From Peronospora farinosa (Eukaryota; Oomycota; Peronosporomycetes; Peronosporales; Peronosporaceae), in the NCBI GenBank assembly GCA_947646735.1, contig CANTFK010000304.1, positions 37,732 through 101,731 of the forward strand: DNA of 64,000 nt, written 5' to 3'. The first letter of the stretch is position 1. Each line of letters opens with the position of its first letter. Under the pieces are notes generated by a model. The model saw nothing but the letters and a program-made list of their open reading frames with translations, did no database searches and was not told the origin of the DNA. Positions 1 to 11,060 of the stretch are shown one piece after another. The translations under genes and the position numbers were made by a program.

Positions 1-337
1 ATAGAAATATCGTTTTGTAGACGCGTGGTGCGAGCGGGAGTGGCAATCTTAGTCGTGGCAGTATTGAAAGACGTGGTTGCTAGACTGGATACGTCGCTGG
101 TGAACGTTTCCGTGTGTTGCTAGTTAAGGGTGAGATGGATGTCAGTAGTGTTTGAGGTCAATGCTTGAGGCGTGACTGGATAGTGGTGCGAGTTTGAGCA
201 GACGAGAGGGTACTCCGAGCAGGATGATATGGCAGGCGAATCGCTTCGTGTACGGAGAAGCGGTGTTTGTTTGCGCGTGTGTGTGCTTGGGCGTATGTAG
301 ATTTGTGTGCGGGGAGTGTCGGACGACGTGTCGTGCT

Positions 338-410
338 TCTCCTATAGCTCAGTTGGTAGAGCGTGCGGCTGTTAACCTCAAGGTCGCTGGTTCAAACCCA
401 GCTGGGAGAG
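338..410 (+). tRNA. tRNA-Asn (anticodon GTT), array copy 1
   Basis: Cloverleaf by eye: acceptor stem 338-344 with 403-409 (one T-G pair), D arm GCTC/GAGC, anticodon loop CTGTTAA at 369-375 with anticodon GTT at 371-373, five-base variable loop, T arm GCTGG/CCAGC around TTCAAAC, discriminator G at 410. Internal A box near 346-357 and B box GGTTCAAACCC at 389-399. A TTTT Pol III terminator follows at 415-418. The anticodon stem TGCGG/CCTCA has a C29-U41 mismatch, shared by all copies. No intron. Confidence 0.95.
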
Positions 411-1114
411 CTTCTTTTACACACACCACGCATGCACAACCAAGCCCGACCGATAAGACTCGCACACGGCCTGTTTACTCGTCCACGGTCTGTTTACTCG
501 CTCACGGCTTTTAGATGCACTACCGCACTCCACCCTCGCTGCAGTCTAGCCTTGCGAGCATGTTGTTCCGAGCGACATGTACGCTACTATCGAATCGCTG
601 GCTAGCTCACCTTGCTACTCGCGATGATGTTATGTTCGCTCGGCCTCTTTTTCACTACAGATCGGTGTCATTATTCTAAACGCCCAATACATATCGACGG
701 CGTGACAACCGTATCTACGGCGTGACAATTGTAGCTGGTCGAGCACCAGATGTCAGGTATGAACAGTGACCATCGGCATAGAAATATCGTTTTGTAGACG
801 CGTGGTGCGAGCGGGAGTGGCAATCTTAGTCGTGGCAGTATTGAAAGACGTGGTTGTTAGACTGGATACGTCGCTGGTGAACGTTTCCGTGTTTTGCTAG
901 TTAAGGGTGAGATGGATGTCAGTAGTGTTTGAGGTCAATGCTTGAGGCGTGACTGGATAGTGGTGCGAGTTTGAGCAGACGAGAGGGTACTCCGAGCAGG
1001 ATGATATGGCAGGCGAATCGCTTCGTGTACGGAGAAGCGGTGTTTGTTTGCGCGTGTGTGTGCTTGGGCGTATGTAGATTTGTGTGCGGGGAGTGTCGGA
1101 CGACGTGTCGTGCT

Positions 1115-1187
1115 TCTCCTATAGCTCAGTTGGTAGAGCGTGCGGCTGTTAACCTCAAGGTCGCTGGTTCAAACCCAGCTGGGAGAG
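1115..1187 (+). tRNA. tRNA-Asn (GTT), array copy 2
   Basis: Identical to copy 1, including the C29-U41 anticodon-stem mismatch, discriminator G and the downstream T-run terminator. It lies at the same offset in the second 777-bp unit. Confidence 0.95.
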
Positions 1188-1891
1188 CTTCTTTTACACA
1201 CACCACGCATGCACAACCAAGCCCGACCGATAAGACTCGCACACGGCCTGTTTACTCGTCCACGGTCTGTTTACTCGCTCACGGCTTTTAGATGCACTAC
1301 CGCACTCCACCCTCGCTGCAGTCTAGCCTTGCGAGCATGTTGTTCCGAGCGACATGTACGCTACTATCGAATCGCTGGCTAGCTCACCTTGCTACTCGCG
1401 ATGATGTTATGTTCGCTCGGCCTCTTTTTCACTACAGATCGGTGTCATTATTCTAAACGCCCAATACATATCGACGGCGTGACAACCGTATCTACGGCGT
1501 GACAATTGTAGCTGGTCGAGCACCAGATGTCAGGTATGAACAGTGACCATCGGCATAGAAATATCGTTTTGTAGACGCGTGGTGCGAGCGGGAGTGGCAA
1601 TCTTAGTCGTGGCAGTATTGAAAGACGTGGTTGCTAGACTGGATACGTCGCTGGTGAACGTTTCCGTGTGTTGCTAGTTAAGGGTGAGCTGGATGTCAGT
1701 AGTGTTTGAGGTCAATGTTTGAGGCGTGACTGGATAGTGGTGCGAGTTTGAGCAGACGAGAGGGTACTCCGAGCAGGATGATATGGCAGGCGAATTGCTT
1801 CGTGTACGGAGAAGCGGTGTTTGTTTGCGCGTGTGTGTGCTTGGGCGTATGTAGATTTGTGTGCGGGGAGTGTCGGACGACGTGTCGTGCT

Positions 1892-1964
1892 TCTCCTATA
1901 GCTCAGTTGGTAGAGCGTGCGGCTGTTAACCTCAAGGTCGCTGGTTCAAACCCAGCTGGGAGAG
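1892..1964 (+). tRNA. tRNA-Asn (GTT), array copy 3
   Basis: Identical to copy 1 in sequence, internal promoter boxes and downstream T run; third 777-bp unit. Confidence 0.95.
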
Positions 1965-2668
1965 CTTCTTTTACACACACCACGCATGCACAACCAAGCC
2001 CGACCGATAAGACTCGCACACGGCCTGTTTACTCGTCCACGGTCTGTTTACTCGCTCACGGCTTTTAGATGCACTACCGCACTCCACCCTCGCTGCAGTC
2101 TAGCCTTGCGAGCATGTTGTTCCGAGCGACATGTACGCTACTATCGAATCGCTGGCTAGCTCACCTTGCTACTCGCGATGATGTTATGTTCGCTCGGCCT
2201 CTTTTTCACTACAGATCGGTGTCATTATTCTAAACGCCCAATACATATCGACGGCGTGACAACCGTATCTACGGCGTGACAATTGTAGCTGGTCGAGCAC
2301 CAGATGTCAGGTATGAACAGTGACCATCGGCATAGAAATATCGTTTTGTAGACGCGTGGTGCGAGCGGGAGTGGCAATCTTAGTCGTGGCAGTATCGAAA
2401 GACGTGGTTGCTAGACTGGATACGTCGCTGGTGAACGTTTCCGTGTGTTGCTAGTTAAGGGTGAGCTGGATGTCAGTAGTGTTTGAGGTCAATGTTTGAG
2501 GCGTGACTGGATAGTGGTGCGAGTTTGAGCAGACGAGAGGGTACTCCGAGCAGGATGATATGGCAGGCGAATCGCTTCGTGTACGGAGAAGCGGTGTTTG
2601 TTTGCGCGTGTGTGTGCTTGGGCGTATGTAGATTTGTGTGCGGGGAGTGTCGGACGACGTGTCGTGCT

Positions 2669-2741
2669 TCTCCTATAGCTCAGTTGGTAGAGCGTGCGGC
2701 TGTTAACCTCAAGGTCGCTGGTTCAAACCCAGCTGGGAGAG
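2669..2741 (+). tRNA. tRNA-Asn (GTT), array copy 4
   Basis: Identical to copy 1; fourth 777-bp unit. The fifth unit would have placed a tRNA at 3446, but it is missing because an LTR begins at 3436. Confidence 0.95.
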
Positions 2742-3435
2742 CTTCTTTTACACACACCACGCATGCACAACCAAGCCCGACCGATAAGACTCGCACACGG
2801 CCTGTTTACTCGTCCACGGTCTGTTTACTCGCTCACGGCTTTTAGATGCACTACCGCACTCCACCCTCGCTGCAGTCTAGCCTTGCGAGCATGTTGTTCC
2901 GAGCGACATGTACGCTACTATCGAATCGCTGGCTAGCTCACCTTGCTACTCGCGATGATGTTATGTTCGCTCGGCCTCTTTTTCACTACAGATCGGTGTC
3001 ATTATTCTAAACGCCCAATACATATCGACGGCGTGACAACCGTATCTACGGCGTGACAATTGTAGCTGGTCGAGCACCAGATGTCAGGTATGAACAGTGA
3101 CCATCGGCATAGAAATATCGTTTTGTAGACGCGTGGTGCGAGCGGGAGTGGCAATCTTAGTCGTGGCAGTATTGAAAGACGTGGTTGCTAGACTGGATAC
3201 GTCGCTGGTGAACGTTTCCGTGTGTTGCTAGTTAAGGGTGAGATGGATGTCAGTAGTGTTTGAGGTCAATGTTTGAGGCGTGACTGGATAGTGGTGCGAG
3301 TTTGAGCAGACGAGAGGGTACTCCGAGCAGGATGATATGGCAGGCGAATCGCTTCGTGTACGGAGAAGCGGTGTTTGTTTGCGCGTGTGTGTGCTTGGGC
3401 GTATGTAGATTTGTGAAGCGGGGAGTTTCGGACGA

Positions 3436-3786
3436 TGTGATGGGGTAACCTATTACCTAAGTAGTTATAGGGATACACATTAGGATGTGATGGTGTAACC
3501 TATTACCTAAGTAGTTATAGGGATAATACATTATTATATTAGTAGGCATAGGGCAGTATCCGATCAGCGGATACTGCGCGTCTTTCTATTATTGGTTTAT
3601 TACTGGGGTGCCAGAACCAAGAATTAGCCAATAATACATTGACTTCCATATTGAGTGGTTCCCATGAGCTAGGGAACATATTCGCATTTACTGCGAATTA
3701 AAACTAAAACAAAAATAAAACAGAGTTATATTTACGAGTTAATTAAGAGCGCTTCCTCAACGCCCTTTTAGTGTAAGACGGTAACA
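3436..3786 (+). repeat. LTR of Gypsy element A (left), with 50-bp duplication
   Basis: The segment starts TGTGATGG and matches, in opposite orientation, the segment 11175-11470. Shared blocks include the ends of the AATAATACATT stretch, GGCATAGGGCAGTATCCGAT, CTATTATTGGTTTATTA and GAGCTAGGGAACATATTCGC. Shared similarity stops near GACGGTAAC at 3777-3785. The first 50 bp (3436-3485) are repeated almost exactly at 3486-3535, so the LTR start is internally duplicated. Without the duplication it is about 300 bp, like the right copy (296 bp). No clear primer-binding site was identified downstream. Confidence 0.8.
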
Positions 3787-3830
3787 GGTCCTTAGCCCGC
3801 TACACATGGTAGCACTTTGTATTCCTACCA

Positions 3831-4800
3831 ATGACCAGATTCGAGATGAACATGGACGAGCCTCCGGCGGCTCCAGCGGTCTCGCTGGAGTATTCTGACT
3901 TTCCACATCTCACCTCGGTGGAGTGGCAGGCACTTCATTGCCTCGCGGCGATGTCTGGTGAAACTATTGTAACGCCGCTGCTGAGCACAGCGACGTCGAT
4001 GATCAACTGCCGCCATTCAAGACTTTATGGTGCGTGAGCTCGCCGAAACGAATCGGCGAGTATTGACTCCCTCGCGCACTTCGCACCATGACGCTATCAA
4101 GATGGATACGTCAACGTATTCCGGTGATGGTCCGGATCGTCTCCCCCTCAATAGCTGGTTTCGTGAGGTGGATATTGCAATAGCGTCAAGATTAATTGAC
4201 GCTCCGACGGCCAAGGTCAATTTCCTGCTGTCTCGGCTTGTTGGCAAAGCCAAGGAACGGTCTATCGGAAAGCTCGTCGTAGATGAGTCGGCGTTTCCTA
4301 CGCTGGACGATATCCAGCGTGACTTACGACTGGCTTTCGAGCCTCCTCAAGATGAATCTCGCTTGCGTGCAGATTTCTTCTCACTCGAAAGGGCAAGCTG
4401 TCGATGCGTGACTACGTGCAGAAGACTCGTCATCTTGCTTCGTGCATTACCACGCAGCCAACTGACATGGCTTCACAAGTCCATGTCTTTATTTTTGGTA
4501 TGCAGGAGGGTATGACGCGTTACTGCCTCACACGTGCTGAACCAAAGCCCCTCGAGGAGGCATTTGCCCTCGCTCTTCGCGGGGATTACACTGTCGCGTC
4601 GTCGTACCTGCACGCAGCGTCAAAACATCCCGGACATCTGGACTAGAGCCCATGGAACTTAATGCAATCGAGTCCTCTCGTGGTCGCGGCATATTATTAA
4701 GACCAGACATTCGCAATCCTACCACGATGAAGTGTTTTCGTTGTGGAAAGACAGGCCATCGTGCGGCTGTCCGTCGAGCACCAGCGCCGGTGACAAGAGC
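3831..4800 (+). pseudogene. gag of Gypsy element A (frameshifted)
   Basis: Gag-like coding is spread over several frames: a start near 3831 (acidic N-terminus), then 4027-4390 containing a helical Gag segment ([16 protein letters not shown]), then another frame from 4404 ([15 protein letters not shown] through EAFALALRGDYTVASSY) ending in a stop at 4646. A zinc knuckle is readable at 4733-4775 as CFRCGKTGHRAAV, but the fourth ligand of the CCHC motif reads Arg (CGT) instead of Cys (TGT or TGC). At least two frameshifts and several stops make this a pseudogene. The family is known from oomycete Gypsy elements; assignment is by motif order and position after the LTR. Confidence 0.75.
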
Positions 4801-4909
4801 AAAGCCGTCTCACTAGGAATAGCTGTGTCGTCGGTGGTCCCGCCAAAAAATGAGCGGTTCCAGTAGGCACGAGGCGCCCTACTGACAGAAATGGATCCCG
4901 AGTACTCAG

Positions 4910-5302
4910 GTGGCAGCTCGGGCTCCTAGCCCCACAGTGACATATACTCACTTCAATGCCACCACCATGCGCGATGATTCGAGACTAATTATTATTAGTC
5001 TCATCGTCGCTGGAGTGAAGCGACCACTTCGAGCGTTGTTGGATTCTGGCGCTTCCAACAACTTCTTTCTTGCATCCTGTTTGTCCCTTCTCCCGTCGAC
5101 TGCCACGGTTCGAGAAGGTCCAGGTTACATCGTTGTCAAACTTGCCGATGGACAACAAAAACGTGTCCCGCGTAAAACAGTGGTTTTACCGTACACTTTC
5201 GACGTTGTCCAGAGTAATGACGAATTTTTGGTGTACGAAATGAATTATGCATTTGATTACATACTCGGGATACCGTGGCTGCACGGTATCAGCCGAAGAT
5301 AG
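4910..5302 (+). pseudogene. retropepsin domain of Gypsy element A
   Basis: A 130-codon open stretch carries the aspartic protease hallmarks: LLDSGASNNF (active-site Asp in the DSG triplet near 5042) and, later, a second hydrophobic motif ILGIPWLHG at about 5262-5288. This stretch itself has an intact-looking catalytic triplet, but it is isolated by stops on both sides from gag and RT. The downstream stretch 5303-6060 is decayed linker sequence with short frames only, including an 11-G run at 5762-5772. Confidence 0.75.
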
Positions 5303-6059
5303 ATTGGCTATCTCAATCCGTCAAACGACGAAGCGTTTATGACATCAGTGAAGTGTTCACTAATTTGTTGGTCGCGTCATCCGATTGGCCTCACGTCAGG
5401 GTCGTGAACGAACTTGCCACAAATAGTAGTCAGCACAGAGAGTGCGATGAACCTCTGTGCGCAGTATGTTCCGTTACATTGATGGAGTCACAGAACGAGG
5501 CGTTCGAGCAGCGTTTTCCGCATACACAGACATCGGTAGAGCAGGGATTCTCGATTCTCAACGAGGGGGCGAGCAGGTGCTCCCGCATACAAGCACATCG
5601 GACAAGCAGAAACTCCCGATCAATATCGAGGCGGTTGATCAGGGGCTCCCGCAAACAAGTAAGGCGGTCGACGACAAGCTCCCGCCTCTGATTGACGAGA
5701 ATGGGCGGACTATGGATCCGCATGAGACTGACGTGGTGGAGACAGAGCTCCCACGTCTAGAGGGGGGGGGGGTACATCATTCTCTTGTGATAGCGACGTG
5801 CCAGTCTCGAGAAGGGGCTCGAGACGCAAGAAAGGAGCACACCAATCACCGAGACGACGACATTCACGTCAAAAAGCTGATGCAGATAAATCCGTAATAA
5901 CGGAATCCGTATGTCCACTTGAATTTGTAGAGGGGTCTCCCCATCGTGGCGCTACATTGACGTAGTGAGCCCTCCGTGCACTGCTGCAGAGATCACATCT
6001 CTATCAGATTTATCATGAAAAGATTTCCTTCACGACTTCGAGGCCGGCGACATTGAGCA

Positions 6060-7511
6060 ATTGTGCCGTCGTTTCAGCCTCCGAAGCAGCCAGTGAAGAA
6101 GTTCTGGAGGCTCGCCCGAAGAGCGCCAAGCCTAAATCAGTGCGCAAAGAACGCTTCGCGGCACAGTCTTAGAATGCTCTTCGTGCTTCGGGCAACCCTG
6201 TATACGATATCGCCCGTGAGTACGCCTTATTTTTCCGAAGAAAATACCAGCTGAGCTTCCGGCGGATCGTGGTGTGCGGCACGAGATAGATCTCGTGCCA
6301 GGATCGAAATATTGCGTGACACGGCAGTGGCCGTTACCGCGCGACCAAGTCATCGCTATTGATGAATTTTTCGAGGGTCGCCGCGAGGCTGGCCATGTCC
6401 GCGAGAGTATCTCGCCACATTCGAGCCCGACTTTCTGTGTGAAGAAATTTATTGGCTGATGGCGCATTGTGCACGCCTTCAACAAGCTGAATGACGCCAC
6501 GATCCCGGCTGAGACGCCTATCCCTCGAAAAGACATGGTATTGAATAATACGTCCGGAAGCGAGATCTACAGCGCCATAGATCTGACAGACGCTTTCTAT
6601 TAGATCCGCATGAGGGAAAGTAACATTCCTTTTACTGCGGTCAGAACCCCAAGCGGGATGCTTTGGGAGTGGCTGTCATGCCGCAAGGTCTTAAGAACGC
6701 TCCAGCTACGTTCAATCAGATGGTGACACAAATACTTAGCAACCGTGTACTGGAATTTAGGAGCGCAAAAGAAACTTTTTTAAATTCGCATGCAATTTAT
6801 TTTCGCGCATAACTTAAAACACCGGCTTTAAGTGTCGAAGGTTTACCTCCATAGCGCTGAGCTTTTGCTTAGCGCGGCTGTGAACAAAAATGTCATAAAA
6901 GTAGCTCAGTGCAAAATCGAGAATTAAACAACGTCAGCACAGTAGGTTTACGCGCTGATCCTGAGAAGATCTCATCGATCTGTTTTTGGCTAACGCCCAG
7001 AAACCAAGCTGAATTACGTCAATAGCTCGTACTGGCGAATTACTTGCATAAGTATACGAAAGACTATGCTGAGCTTAGTCAGACATTATTTACTTTGCTC
7101 AAGAAAGACGCAGTATGGTTATGGAAAGCAGAACATTAATGGCCTTCGACTCCGCTGAAGAAGAGCTTGTCCGAGGCACCTGTGCTGATGCTACCTGATG
7201 ACTCCAAGCAATTCCACGTCGGATGTGACGCGAGCAATTTCGCTATAGGATGTGCCCTCATGCAATTTGATGACGAGGGTCGAGAGCGCGTCGTGAGCTT
7301 TCAATCACGACAGATGAAACATGCCGTGAAAAATTGTTTTGTACACGATAAGGAACTTTTGGCTATGCATTACGCGCTAAACAAGTTCAGAGTATATTTG
7401 CTCTGCGAGAAGATGTTTTCTATATACACAGATCACGCATCATTTCGTACCATCGTCAAGAGTCCTCACTTATCCCAGCGTATGGCACGGTGGTTGTCAT
7501 TTTTTGCCTAG
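6060..7511 (+). pseudogene. reverse transcriptase and RNase H of Gypsy element A
   Basis: RT N-terminal motifs read in the frame around 6274-6459 (HEIDLVPGSKYCVTRQWPLP, SPHSSPTFCVKK), then VHAFNKLNDATIPAETPIPR after a stop, then SAIDLTDAFY. The palm segment with the catalytic motif is not on the + strand: 6735-6935 is inverted (see separate entry). The + strand resumes with VGLRADPEKI, ANYLHKYTKDYAEL and a nearly intact RNase H domain at 7167-7511 (FHVGCDASNFAIGCALMQFD, HDKELLAMHYALNKFRVY, IYTDHASFRT). Several stop codons interrupt the frame. Typical of Ty3/Gypsy pol. Confidence 0.85.
6735..6935 (-). other. inverted ~200-bp segment inside RT of element A
   Basis: On the + strand the RT reading is lost between MVTQIL and VGLRADPEK. 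The complement of this interval translates as the missing RT palm: SYFYDIFVHSRAK, then RHLKPVF, VMRENKLHANLKKF and a degenerate IPVHGC. Thus the segment was flipped in place. The catalytic YxDD reads YFYD (first Asp replaced by Tyr). Breakpoints are approximate (within about 10 bp). Confidence 0.85.
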
Positions 7512-9893
7512 TAGAATTTTGTGGTGCATTACAAGCCTGACAAAAATATATTCTCGCTGACGCGCTTTCTCGTCGTCCTGACTACGATCCTCGGCGCGAC
7601 ATGGGTCATGAAACGGAGAATATTTATGAAGACGAAGATATTGGTGCGTGTTGTATTGAGTTGGGGCGCAATGCGATGATTTCGAAACCCGTGCTGTCGA
7701 TCCGAACTCAGATCGCTGAATCCTACGCGAATGATTCCTTCTATGCAGGAATTATCAACTATCTCAGGGACCCGAGCGAAAAATTACTCGCGAAGTTGAC
7801 GAAACCAACACGCGACAACAGCGAGAATAACGCGCTTGACGGTCCGTTGCTCACGTACACGATGGACGTCTTTAATTTTCTCGCGTGTCTTCATCCCTTA
7901 TGAGGACGACCTTCTAGATCATTGGTTTACGAGCTTTACGACAGCCCAACTGGCGTACACCTGGGTCGCTAAAAGACATTTGCGTCGTTGTCTCGCGTAT
8001 TTCTGGCAGCGAATGTATAAGTTAATTCAGAAATGGGTGCGCTCCTGTAAAAATTGTCAGCGTGTGAAGCCCGCGCCGTCTTCACAAGCCCCATTGCGTC
8101 CGTTTTCGATTGCTATGGAAGCCTGGCACTCAGGTGGCATGAATTTTATCTTCGGACATCCACCGGATGAACAGAAACGCACGGGCGTATTGGTGTAGGT
8201 AGATTGATTCAGCAAAATGGTGCATTTTTCTCCGTTCCCCGCCAACATTACGGCGGATACGACGGCGAAGATCTTCATTGATCTTATCTTCAGGCATCAC
8301 AGCTTGCCATAATCTATTGTTTCGGACCGTGACCCGCGTTTCACTTCGGCTTTCTGGGCCGAAATATTCCAGCTATTAGGCACGCGGTTGCTTATGTCTA
8401 CGGAGGTCCATTCAGAAACGGATGGGCAAACGTAGCGTGTGAACAGAGTACTCGAAGATTTCTTGCACAGTTATGCAACATCGTTCTCGTAATGGAGTTC
8501 TTTTTTTCACTTGCAGAGTTTGCAATCAACAATGCTGTCCATGCGTCAACCGGCCTGACGCCCTTTTTCGTGAACAAGTCAAGGAATCCTCGCGGTCCGG
8601 CGCTTCTTGCTCTCTGAGCTTCAGAGCACCATGTCTCAAAGTTTGGTGTGAAAGTTATTACCGATGAAATTGCGCCAAAAAGATTGATGATTGATTACGA
8701 TGCGGATAAGGTTGCTGCCGATGCACCTAATACTGGTAATTTTGTGGTCAACGGCATATCGACTCCTGATGCGATGCATTCCATCGCGTCTTCCGTTGCT
8801 AATTTTGCTCCCAAAGAGGATTTGTCGCTTGTCAAGTTCGGCTGAAGTAACCGAATTTATGCTATTACGACAAGGAATCACGCGTTTTGTGCGTGATGCA
8901 TTACAAGAGACAGTCTACTAGCAAAAAGAGAATGCAGACAAACAAAGTCGAAAGAATAGGTTGACATTTTGAGAAGGTGGAAGAGTATTATTATCAACTA
9001 GTGGATTACCGAAAACTTCAGTGCCGAATGTGGGCGCTAGTAAGTTAGAGCCAAGATATATTGGCCAATTTTTTCGGGTTGTTAACGTGCATGGTGACGC
9101 TTACACGCTATACATAACTACATCTATGCGTTTGCAATCGACGTTCGATGTCTGGCGCATCAAGGCTTACCTACCGGCGGATCTCCCTTCGAATCTTCCC
9201 CGCTCTTCTGTGCCGGCTCAAAGTCCGACATCCCTTGACGACGACGCTGACGACGACTGGGACCAAGTCCTGCCCAAACGCGTGCAGACTCGATCTGCTG
9301 GGGTCCTGCGAACGCAGTCGCCTAAAGTTGACGTAGGCACTCAGCTAATACCCCCTGCTCACGTCGAGTCCGCTCAGATGCCTCAATCGCAGCAACTGCA
9401 CGATCTTGAGCTCTCTAAGCCATCTCGCGAGCATTTAGTAGGGCATTCTTCGACTCCTTGGCTTCGGCGCGAAGTAGGCACAGCTCTTCATCGGACTGTA
9501 CAGGCGCCCGATTGAGAAAATCGGCGCTCATCGCCAGAGATCTTCCGTTGTGATGCTCCTTCTCCCTCGATTGATGCATCGAGTGCGCACCGTTGGAGTT
9601 TTGAGCGTACCTTTGGTCACGAGGATCGTAAGCTTCATACACCGAGTAGTGACTCGGCGCCAACGAAGAATTATGCCGAAAACATTACAGCTGACTTTTT
9701 TTCCGGCGGGCGATACATGGGGCCCCCATGTATGTTACAGACGTGGTCGAGGATTGTGAGTCGTGTAGGAAGACGGGGACCACGACCGATGCTTCCGGTC
9801 CGCCCCCGAATCCGCGAGCCCTAATACTCAACTGCAATTGGACGACGAGCTCTCGAGCGACTCCGAGATTTATTACGAGGCCCAGAAAACATA
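7512..9893 (+). pseudogene. integrase region of Gypsy element A
   Basis: The connection VHYKPDKN leads to a decayed linker. An integrase zinc-finger half CKNCQRVKPA is readable near 8049-8078. The catalytic core follows: VD-stop-FSKMVHFSPFP near 8197, [16 protein letters not shown] near 8323, and [11 protein letters not shown] near 8397-8428, giving the D,D-x35-E triad positions, though an in-frame TGA replaces the Arg after the first Asp. The C-terminal region 9021-9515 reads LEPRYIGQFFRVVN and DAYTLYITTSMRLQSTFDVW, as in Gypsy integrase C-termini. A frame ending DDELSSDSEIYYEAQKT stops near 9893 and may be the polyprotein end. Multiple frameshifts. Confidence 0.8.
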
Positions 9894-10244
9894 GATAGTA
9901 TGGCAATCGATCGCGACTGCATGAACGACCATAGCGAGTCGAATTCGACGCACTTGGATAAAACCCGCGACATCACGAAAAAGATATTAGTAATTAATCA
10001 CTGCACCACCTGAATGACAGCGAGTGAAGCGCTTCTCAATGGCTTGAGAAAATTCCGTATGATTAGCTCCTATAAGGGTGTATACAGGTTACGGTTTAAT
10101 GCCCTCGTCCGTGACTTGCGTTGCCTATTTTCTTAAATTTCGTACGGTATAATTTACTTAATAAATTCAAAAGAAGGATGACAGTCAGCGTTGTTTTTCA
10201 TTTTACATAATTTGTGAGTAACAAGAAAAATGTTATGTTTTTTC
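9894..10244. other. spacer between elements A and B, no feature seen
   Basis: AT-rich, no open frame, no LTR match and no structured RNA seen. It separates the 3' end of element A from the truncated end of fragment B. Confidence 0.5.
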
Positions 10245-11060
10245 GACGTAGTTGCGCGAGCACTTTGCAAGTACGCCGATAGCCCAAAGCTCTTCCTCAG
10301 TCCCTTTACATCGACTGGCACTGAAGAGTCATTGATTTCATTGATCTTTTCTAGATCAGGCCGTACGCCGTTTTTTTCGATGATGCACCCAAGAGGTGGT
10401 TTTTGCTAGCTGCGGCTATACATCTCTTGAGCTCGGCGTACAGCTTAGATCGCGCAAAGGTGTAAGAATCGTACGGACGTGGAATCGGTGAACTTTCACG
10501 TCTGGTTATCCATCCATAAGGCGGCTATAAACGAACACATCATCAAAATATCTCGGTGCAAAATCGCGCACTGGTCTCAATAGTTGTGAAACACATCTAT
10601 TGAATGTGAATGGTGCATTACTGAGCCCTTGTGGCATCACCAACCATTCCCAGAGTATACCACTAGGAGTGCTTACTGATGTGTACAAAATGTCCCTTTC
10701 ACGCATTATGATCTGATAAAGACCATTTATCAGATCCATGGACGAAAAGATGACACTGTTAGACATACCATCTATGATGAAGTCCTTTCTCGGTATCAAA
10801 GTATACGCCGGTATCGTTGCAGCATTCAACTTCTAAGATGTATGCACTATCCACCACCCTCCTGTGGCCATGCGCACACAGAAGGTCGGAGAGCTGTGAG
10901 GTGTAGTTGATTCCCTCACATAGCCCGCAGCTAGGCGATCGGCAAAGAACTTGTCAATCACCTTCACATGTTTCTGAGGCAGTGGCCTCACAATATTTTG
11001 TTTCTGGAACGAGGCCGATCTTTGTGGCGTACCCTTATGCTTAGATAACTCGCACGGAAC
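10245..11060 (-). pseudogene. reverse transcriptase fragment of Gypsy element B
   Basis: Reading leftward from about 11060: DVFPKSVPCELSKHKGT, VIDKFFADRLAAGYVREST, SPTFCVRM, then (10829-10506) LNAATIPAYTLIPRKDF, FSSMDLINGLYQIIMRERD, LVMPQGLSNAPFTFNRC and a YFDDVFVYSR catalytic motif in which both catalytic aspartates are retained. After a stop, LGCIIEKNGVRPDLEKI and GLRKSFGLSAYLQ are readable near 10410-10270. RNase H and integrase are absent. A related but distinct copy of the same Gypsy lineage as element A; interrupted by stops. Confidence 0.85.

Larger units (their letters stand above)
1..3435. repeat. tandem array of a 777-bp unit carrying tRNA-Asn
   Basis: Units begin at 1, 778, 1555, 2332 and 3109 with an exact 777-bp period. 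Four units are complete; the fifth stops at about 3435 where an LTR begins. Copies differ only at a few spacer bases, for example GAGATGG in units 1, 2 and 5 against GAGCTGG in units 3 and 4, a C/T in GGTTGCTAG of unit 2, and one change (CGAATTGC) in unit 3. The tRNA gene is identical in all four. The left edge of the array lies outside the window. The roughly 700 bp of spacer per unit holds no supportable gene; the 106- and 80-codon frames in each unit overlap the tRNA and are not credible proteins. Near-identity implies recent amplification or concerted evolution. Confidence 0.97.
3436..9900 (+). mobile_element. Ty3/Gypsy LTR retrotransposon A, degenerate, 3' LTR absent
   Basis: Left LTR followed in order by gag, zinc knuckle, retropepsin, reverse transcriptase, RNase H, integrase zinc finger, integrase core and an integrase C-terminal region, all on the + strand. 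This order (RT-RH-INT) defines Ty3/Gypsy. Every reading frame is broken by stops and frameshifts, so it cannot be autonomous. A plausible polyprotein tail ends in a stop near 9893. No 3' LTR follows; instead an opposing fragment (B) is met. The element begins 11 nt upstream of where the array's fifth tRNA should start. Confidence 0.85.

Noticed and set aside
194..605. 106- and 80-codon frames in every 777-bp unit
   Set aside because: They overlap the tRNA on its own strand, the longer begins at TTG, and their conservation is explained by unit identity.
1..3435. The tandem array as a CRISPR array
   Set aside because: Period is 777 bp with a full tRNA in each unit; no short direct repeats with unique spacers.
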